From assembly GCF_029948125.1 (NCBI RefSeq), contig NZ_JASAMB010000036.1:1-44103 (forward strand): a stretch of DNA of 44,103 bases, read 5' to 3'. Below, piece after piece: positions 40,095-44,103 of this stretch (position 1 is the stretch's first letter; each line of letters starts with the position of its first letter). The notes beneath the pieces are model-generated. The model saw only the letters and a list, made by a program, of their open reading frames with translations, was not told the origin of the DNA and did not search any database. Source of the DNA: Catellatospora sp. KI3 (lineage in GTDB: Bacteria; Actinomycetota; Actinomycetes; Mycobacteriales; Micromonosporaceae). The translations under genes were made by a program, and so were the position numbers.

Positions 40095-41201
40095 ATGAGA
40101 CCACTGCCCCTCCTACTAGCCCTGCTCCTGGCCGCGCTGCCGGCCGGACCGGCGACCGCCGCGGCCCCGGCCGCTCCGGCCCCGGCGCAGGCGCTGGCCG
40201 CCACCCCCGTCTCCATCTACGGGGCGTGGCACTGCAGCAACGACGCCTGCACCTGGTCGGCGGTGCGCAGCGTGGCCGAGTTCGACAGCCAGAACCACTG
40301 GCTCGTCGACCGCGGCGACGGCCGGCCTTCGGTGAACCTGGTCGTGCTGAGCTTCGTCAACCCGCTGCGGCTGCTCAACCAGACCACCGACGCGGGCAAC
40401 CTCAACGGGGTGCCGCGCGGCATCACCCAGGACATCGTCAACTACTTCAAGTCGCGCGGGATCGCGGTGATGCTGTCCATCGGCGGCATCACGTACACCG
40501 CCGACTGGGACGCGGCGCTGGCGGCGGGCGGCACGCTGCTCGGGCAGCGGGCGGCGGCGGTGGCCAGCCAGTTCGGGGTCGGCATCGAGATCGACTACGA
40601 GCAGAACACCAACCCCAACGTGGTACAGCTGCAGAACTTCATCAACGCGTACCGGGCGGTGCACCCGTACAACGCGGCGGGCACCGACCCGACCGCGCGG
40701 CTGACCATCGACGTGGCGGCCGGCGACCGCTGGCTGATCGACCTCAACCAGAAGGCGACCGCCGACTGGCTGCGCACCGACACCCCGGTGCTGGACTGGG
40801 CCAACGCGATGGTTCCGGCCCGGCAGCCGTCCGCGTCGACCGCGCAGGCCAACTGGCAGGAGCACATCGACGGCAAGCCGCAGTACAGCCCGCCGGTGCC
40901 GCCGCTGGCCCCGGCGAAGTTCACCGGCGCGTTCTACGTCGCCGAGGGCAGCAAGGTCCGGCCGGAGTGCACCAGCTTCGCCAACTCGCTGCAGAAGGCG
41001 ACCGCGCCGTACCTGCAGTCGGTCGCGCCCAACGGCGCGGGGACCTCGTCGGGCATGCTCGGGTTCATGTTCTGGGCGGCGGAGAAGCCGTCGACCCGGG
41101 GCGTGGGCACCGCTCCGCCGAACACCTGCGAGAACGGTATGGGCGGCGGCGCGACCGCCTTCAACATCCCGATCCCGCTCCCGGCCCTGCGCCAGAGCTG
41201 A
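40095..41201 (+). CDS. Secreted GH18-like glycosidase with altered catalytic motif
   Basis: 368 residues from the ATG at 40095, with GGAGG 4 nt upstream. A signal peptide ends around PATAA. The barrel shows VNLVVLSFVNP, the SxGG motif in MLSIGGITYTADWD, and GIEIDYEQN at the catalytic strand. The usual DxxDxDxE reads V162-x-x-E165-x-D167-x-E169. The acid Glu169 and Asp167 remain, while the first two Asp are replaced. MLGFMFWAAEKPST is a plausible last strand. It may cleave a GlcNAc-containing glycan, possibly that of the preceding operon, or only bind it. Confidence 0.8.
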   Translation: MRPLPLLLALLLAALPAGPATAAAPAAPAPAQALAATPVSIYGAWHCSNDACTWSAVRSVAEFDSQNHWLVDRGDGRPSVNLVVLSFVNPLRLLNQTTDAGNLNGVPRGITQDIVNYFKSRGIAVMLSIGGITYTADWDAALAAGGTLLGQRAAAVASQFGVGIEIDYEQNTNPNVVQLQNFINAYRAVHPYNAAGTDPTARLTIDVAAGDRWLIDLNQKATADWLRTDTPVLDWANAMVPARQPSASTAQANWQEHIDGKPQYSPPVPPLAPAKFTGAFYVAEGSKVRPECTSFANSLQKATAPYLQSVAPNGAGTSSGMLGFMFWAAEKPSTRGVGTAPPNTCENGMGGGATAFNIPIPLPALRQS

Positions 41202-41240
41202 CGCGGGCGCTCCCACCCCGGCCTGCGATCGAAAAGGCGA

Positions 41241-41273
41241 GGGGCCCGGCACCGCGCACCGGTGCCGGGCCCC
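41241..41273. terminator. Bidirectional terminator hairpin
   Basis: Perfect 14-bp arms GGGGCCCGGCACCG and CGGTGCCGGGCCCC with a 5-nt loop between convergent genes ending at 41201 and 41334. Confidence 0.8.
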
Positions 41274-41333
41274 CGACGGGGCGGGTCCGGCGCGCGACCG
41301 CGCCGGACCCGGACGTGCTCGAACGGCCCTCGA

Positions 41334-42290
41334 TCAGGCCCGGTACGCCGTCCACGCGGAGCTCATGCGCGCGGCCTGGCCGGCGGTGAACTCGTACATG
41401 CACGAGTCGTCGGTGTAGTCCATGTAGTTGTGGATCGGGTCCAGGCCGGCCTTGCTCGGGCAGGTGTCCCGGTTGGCCGGGCAGCCGAACGCGGCCGACT
41501 TCTCCGCCGGGGTGTCCGCGACCTGGTCACCGTTGCCGTTGCAGCCGCCCTGGAAGGTGTGGTACAGGTTCAGCCAGTGGCCGACCTCGTGGGTGGCGGT
41601 GTCGCCCAGGTTGTACGGGCTGGCGGTGCCGCCGGGCAGCGACTCGGCCAGGATGACCACGCCGTCGTAGGTGTCGGCCTGGCTCTTCGGGAACGTGGCC
41701 CAGCCCAGCAGGTCGTCGCTGAGCGAGCCGGTGTAGATGTTCAGGGTCCCCTTGCCGCCCGTGCGCAGCGCCGCCTTCATCTGCTTCTCGGCGGTCGAGG
41801 TGTAGACGATCGGGTACCACGCCGGCTTGATCTGGCGGTCGATGGCCTGCAGGTGGAACTGGAACCCGGTGTTGACGCCGCCGAAGCCGCCCGCGTACGA
41901 GGTGTTCAGCACGCTGATCTGGTTGTTGATCATCGCGTCGGTGATGCTGCCGTTGGCGCGGGTGCCGTCCTCGGAGATCACGTGCACGACGACCTCGATG
42001 GTCACCGTCGCGGCCAGCGCCGACGTGCCGCCGACCTTGGCGCGCTGGCGCAGCGTGTCGGCCAGGTTCTTCTCGCGGGCGGCGGCCTCGCTGGCGCTGA
42101 TCTCGTTGGGGTCGTGCTTGGCGGCACCACCCGGTCGGGCCTTGGCGGCGCCGAGGGCGGCCGGGTCGACGCAGGCGGCGGCGTCGCCGCCGGAGCCGAC
42201 GACGAAGCTCGCGGCGGCGGGGGAGCCGATCAGGGTCGCGCCGAGCAGCGCGGCCACGCCTACGGTGCTGAGGGTGCGCCTCAGGGTCAT
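41334..42290 (-). CDS. Secreted M43 family zinc metalloprotease
   Basis: 318 residues from the ATG at 42290, preceded by GGAGAGGTG. A signal peptide ends near GSPAAA; a pro-region of about 70 residues follows. The zinc motif is HEVGHWLNLYH at 234-244 (Glu235 catalytic), and the Met-turn is in HNYMDYTDDSCMYEFT. Both are typical of the cytophagalysin/pappalysin family. The usual Gly of HExxHxxGxxH is Asn241. Several Cys near the site (GGCNGNG, FGCPANRDTC) would form disulfides. It is an extracellular endopeptidase; substrate unknown. Confidence 0.92.
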   Translation of the reverse strand: MTLRRTLSTVGVAALLGATLIGSPAAASFVVGSGGDAAACVDPAALGAAKARPGGAAKHDPNEISASEAAAREKNLADTLRQRAKVGGTSALAATVTIEVVVHVISEDGTRANGSITDAMINNQISVLNTSYAGGFGGVNTGFQFHLQAIDRQIKPAWYPIVYTSTAEKQMKAALRTGGKGTLNIYTGSLSDDLLGWATFPKSQADTYDGVVILAESLPGGTASPYNLGDTATHEVGHWLNLYHTFQGGCNGNGDQVADTPAEKSAAFGCPANRDTCPSKAGLDPIHNYMDYTDDSCMYEFTAGQAARMSSAWTAYRA

Positions 42291-42384
42291 GAATTCACCT
42301 CTCCTGTGGACGGCGCGACGGGGTCGCTCGCGCCGTGTCCATGCGTGTGGACGACACATTAGAGACGATCGATGGTCGTAAGCA

Positions 42385-42400
42385 TCATCCTTTTGGATGA
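42385..42400. promoter_or_regulatory. TCATCC-TTTT-GGATGA inverted repeat in a divergent promoter region
   Basis: Perfect 6-bp arms in an AT-richer patch between the divergent M43 (start 42290) and LigD (start 42516) genes. It could be an operator. No other regulatory signal in 42291-42515 was clear. Confidence 0.4.
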
Positions 42401-42515
42401 ATCACTGCATGTCACCATGGGTCTGTTGTGGACGTTCGCCCCGCAATGCCGGGCCGCGTCACCGGATCGTCACGTTCGGCCGCACGGGTCGGCCCGGCGG
42501 CGTACAACGGAAGGT

Positions 42516-43952
42516 ATGGCCGATCGGCTGTCGCCCTATCGGGCCAGGCGCAGCGCCTCGCGTACCCCGGAGCCGGTGCCCGAGGGCGGGCCGCTGCCGC
42601 GCGGCGCCGACGACACGTTCGTGATCCAGGAGCACCACGCGCGGGCCCTGCACTGGGACTTCCGCCTGGAGCACGACGGGGTGCTGGTCTCCTGGGCGGT
42701 GCCCAAGGGCCTGCCCACCGACCCCCGCCGCAACCGCCTCGCGGTCCACACCGAAGACCATCCGCTCGAATACGCCGGCTTCGCCGGGACCATCCCCGCC
42801 GGGGAGTACGGCGGCGGCACCGTCGCCATCTGGGACCGGGGCACCTACGACTGCGAGACCTGGACCGACGACGAGGTCAAGGTGGTGCTGCACGGGCGGC
42901 GGGCGCAGGGCCGCTACGCCCTGATCCGCACCCGGGGCGACCAGTGGCTGATGCACCTGATGGACCCGCCCGCCGCCGACCGGCGACCACTGCCCGTCCT
43001 GGTACGCCCGATGCTGGCCACCCCCGGCGAGCTGCCCCCGCCCGAGCGCGACGCCGCCTACGGCTACGAGTTCAAGTGGGACGGGGTGCGCGCGGTCGCC
43101 TACGCCGAGGGCGGGCGGCTGCGGCTGGTCAGCCGCAACGACCTGGACGTGACGGCGGCGTACCCGGAGCTGCGGGGGCTGGGGGAGGCGCTCGGGTCGG
43201 TGGCGGCGGTGCTGGACGGGGAGATCGTCGCGTTCGACGCCGCCGGCCGGGTGTCGTTCGGGGCGCTGCAGCCCCGGATGCACCTGCGCGACGCGGCGGC
43301 GGTACGCGCGGCCGCCGCCCGCAACCCGGTCACGTACGTGCTGTTCGACCTGCTGTTCCTCGATGGGCAGGACACGACCGGGCTGCCGTACCGGCGGCGC
43401 CGCGAGCTGCTGGAGTCACTGGGTCTGCGCGGACCGCACTGGGACACCCCGCCGCACACCGAGGGCGGCGGGGCGGAACTGCTGGCGGTGGCCCGGGCGC
43501 AGCGGCTGGAAGGGGTCGTGGCCAAGCTGCTGGACTCGGCGTACCTGCCGGGGCGGCGGTCACGGGACTGGATCAAGGTCAAGAACGTGCGTACCCAGGA
43601 GGTGGTGGTCGGCGGCTGGCGCCCCGGCAAGGGCAACCGGGCCGACACCATCGGCTCACTGCTACTGGGCGTTCCCGAAGGCCGCAGGCTGCGCTACGTC
43701 GGGCAGGTCGGCACCGGCTTCACCCGCGCGGCGCTCGACGACCTGCTCCGCCGACTGCGCCACCGGTCCCGGGCGAGCACCCCCTTCGACCCGCCGCCAC
43801 CGGCACGCGAGGCCGCCGACGCGCACTGGACCACCCCGAACCTGGTCGGCGAGGTCACGTTCACCGAATGGACCCGCGACGGCCGCCTCCGCCACCCCTC
43901 CTGGCGCGGCCTACGCCCTGACAAGTCCCCCCACGACATCACCCGCGAGTAA
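42516..43952 (+). CDS. ligD: LigD-type ATP-dependent DNA ligase with 3'-phosphoesterase domain
   Basis: 478 residues from the ATG at 42516; the longer frame to 42372 is not coding. The N-terminal phosphoesterase shows FVIQEHHARALHWDFRLEHDGVLVSWAVPKGLP and HTEDHPLEYAGFAGTIPAGEYGGGTV. The ligase has adenylation Lys187 in YEFKWDGVR, DGEIVAFD, VTYVLFDLLFLDG and EGVVAKLLDSAYLPGRRSRDWIKVKN. An OB-fold ends the protein. The polymerase/primase domain of full LigD is absent, and neither it nor Ku is in the window. It acts in nonhomologous end joining, trimming 3' ends and sealing breaks. Confidence 0.93.
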   Translation: MADRLSPYRARRSASRTPEPVPEGGPLPRGADDTFVIQEHHARALHWDFRLEHDGVLVSWAVPKGLPTDPRRNRLAVHTEDHPLEYAGFAGTIPAGEYGGGTVAIWDRGTYDCETWTDDEVKVVLHGRRAQGRYALIRTRGDQWLMHLMDPPAADRRPLPVLVRPMLATPGELPPPERDAAYGYEFKWDGVRAVAYAEGGRLRLVSRNDLDVTAAYPELRGLGEALGSVAAVLDGEIVAFDAAGRVSFGALQPRMHLRDAAAVRAAAARNPVTYVLFDLLFLDGQDTTGLPYRRRRELLESLGLRGPHWDTPPHTEGGGAELLAVARAQRLEGVVAKLLDSAYLPGRRSRDWIKVKNVRTQEVVVGGWRPGKGNRADTIGSLLLGVPEGRRLRYVGQVGTGFTRAALDDLLRRLRHRSRASTPFDPPPPAREAADAHWTTPNLVGEVTFTEWTRDGRLRHPSWRGLRPDKSPHDITRE

Positions 43953-44072
43953 CCCGCCACCCCCTCGCACCCCCGCCGCCTCATGCCCGCGACCCGCGCC
44001 GACCCGCCCCGACCCCCCCCGCGCGCGCCCGCGCCGCGGGCCCCGCGCTCGTCGCGCGGCCAAGATCGTGGT

Positions 44073-44103
44073 GCAGTTTCGGGGAAAGTGCAGGAATCTT
44101 GGG
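44073..44103 (-). repeat. Alpha palindrome, copy 4, partial at the window edge
   Basis: The arm GCAGTTTCGGGGAAAGTGCA at 44073-44092 is identical to copy 1. The spacer continues GGAATCTTGGG, the complement of CCCAAGATTC in copy 1, so this copy is inverted. The other arm would fall beyond the window. C-rich DNA precedes it, equivalent to the G-rich flank of the other copies. Confidence 0.85.

Overview
The window is about 74% G+C. Its genes are typical of a filamentous actinomycete: a cvnA/cvnB sensor pair, a class A penicillin-binding protein with an Arg-rich cytoplasmic head, mycothiol-era housekeeping families, WXG100-type proteins, a fused anthranilate synthase behind a Trp leader peptide, a NodB-GT2 surface-glycan enzyme and a LigD end-joining ligase. 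Gene style and a TTAAGAAGG/GGGCCC palindrome suggest Micromonosporaceae (Micromonospora/Actinoplanes/Catellatospora type). That placement is inference. No rRNA, tRNA, CRISPR array, integrase or transposase gene was seen.

Layout. 0.4-4.4 kb: a YdjM-like membrane protein, then a two-gene type VII secretion-style cassette (small WXG protein plus a WXG-RTX-M91 metallopeptidase) divergent from an unknown gene. 4.4-6.6 kb: fused anthranilate synthase with a complete trp attenuator (leaderless leader peptide MSFLRTQWWRAEPAALHTHG, competing 7-mers, terminator). 6.7-10.6 kb: cvnA-cvnB facing a membrane Ser/Thr kinase. 10.7-14.7 kb: PIG-V-like mannosyltransferase and penicillin-binding protein. 15.1-18.6 kb: YjbR protein, an NAD kinase-GNAT-CorA operon and a PadR regulator. 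18.7-23.8 kb: secreted M1 peptidase and an hrpB-GNAT operon. 24.2-29.0 kb: GT-C-like membrane protein, DinB-like maleylpyruvate isomerase family protein, unknown anchored protein, a membrane protein/YtrA-type GntR operon and a DUF6886 protein. 29.1-32.9 kb: DUF952, GH15 glucoamylase/trehalase and glyA. 33.0-35.8 kb: a secreted PQQ sugar dehydrogenase fused to four beta-gamma-crystallin domains. 36-41 kb: ECF sigma factor with a membrane partner, divergent from a proline-rich membrane protein, a NodB-GT2 synthase/deacetylase and a GH18-like secreted protein. 41.3-44 kb: secreted M43 peptidase and LigD (phosphoesterase-ligase).

Between genes lie two families of fixed-length palindromes. Family alpha is 60 bp (143, 14924, 24054, and a partial inverted copy at 44073). 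Family beta is 57 bp (14809, 23936). Both complete beta copies sit about 60 bp before an alpha copy, in the same orientation, so they look like one composite mobile or structural element. At least six genes, including the trp leader, have a TANNNT hexamer exactly 6 nt before the start codon, suggesting leaderless transcription.
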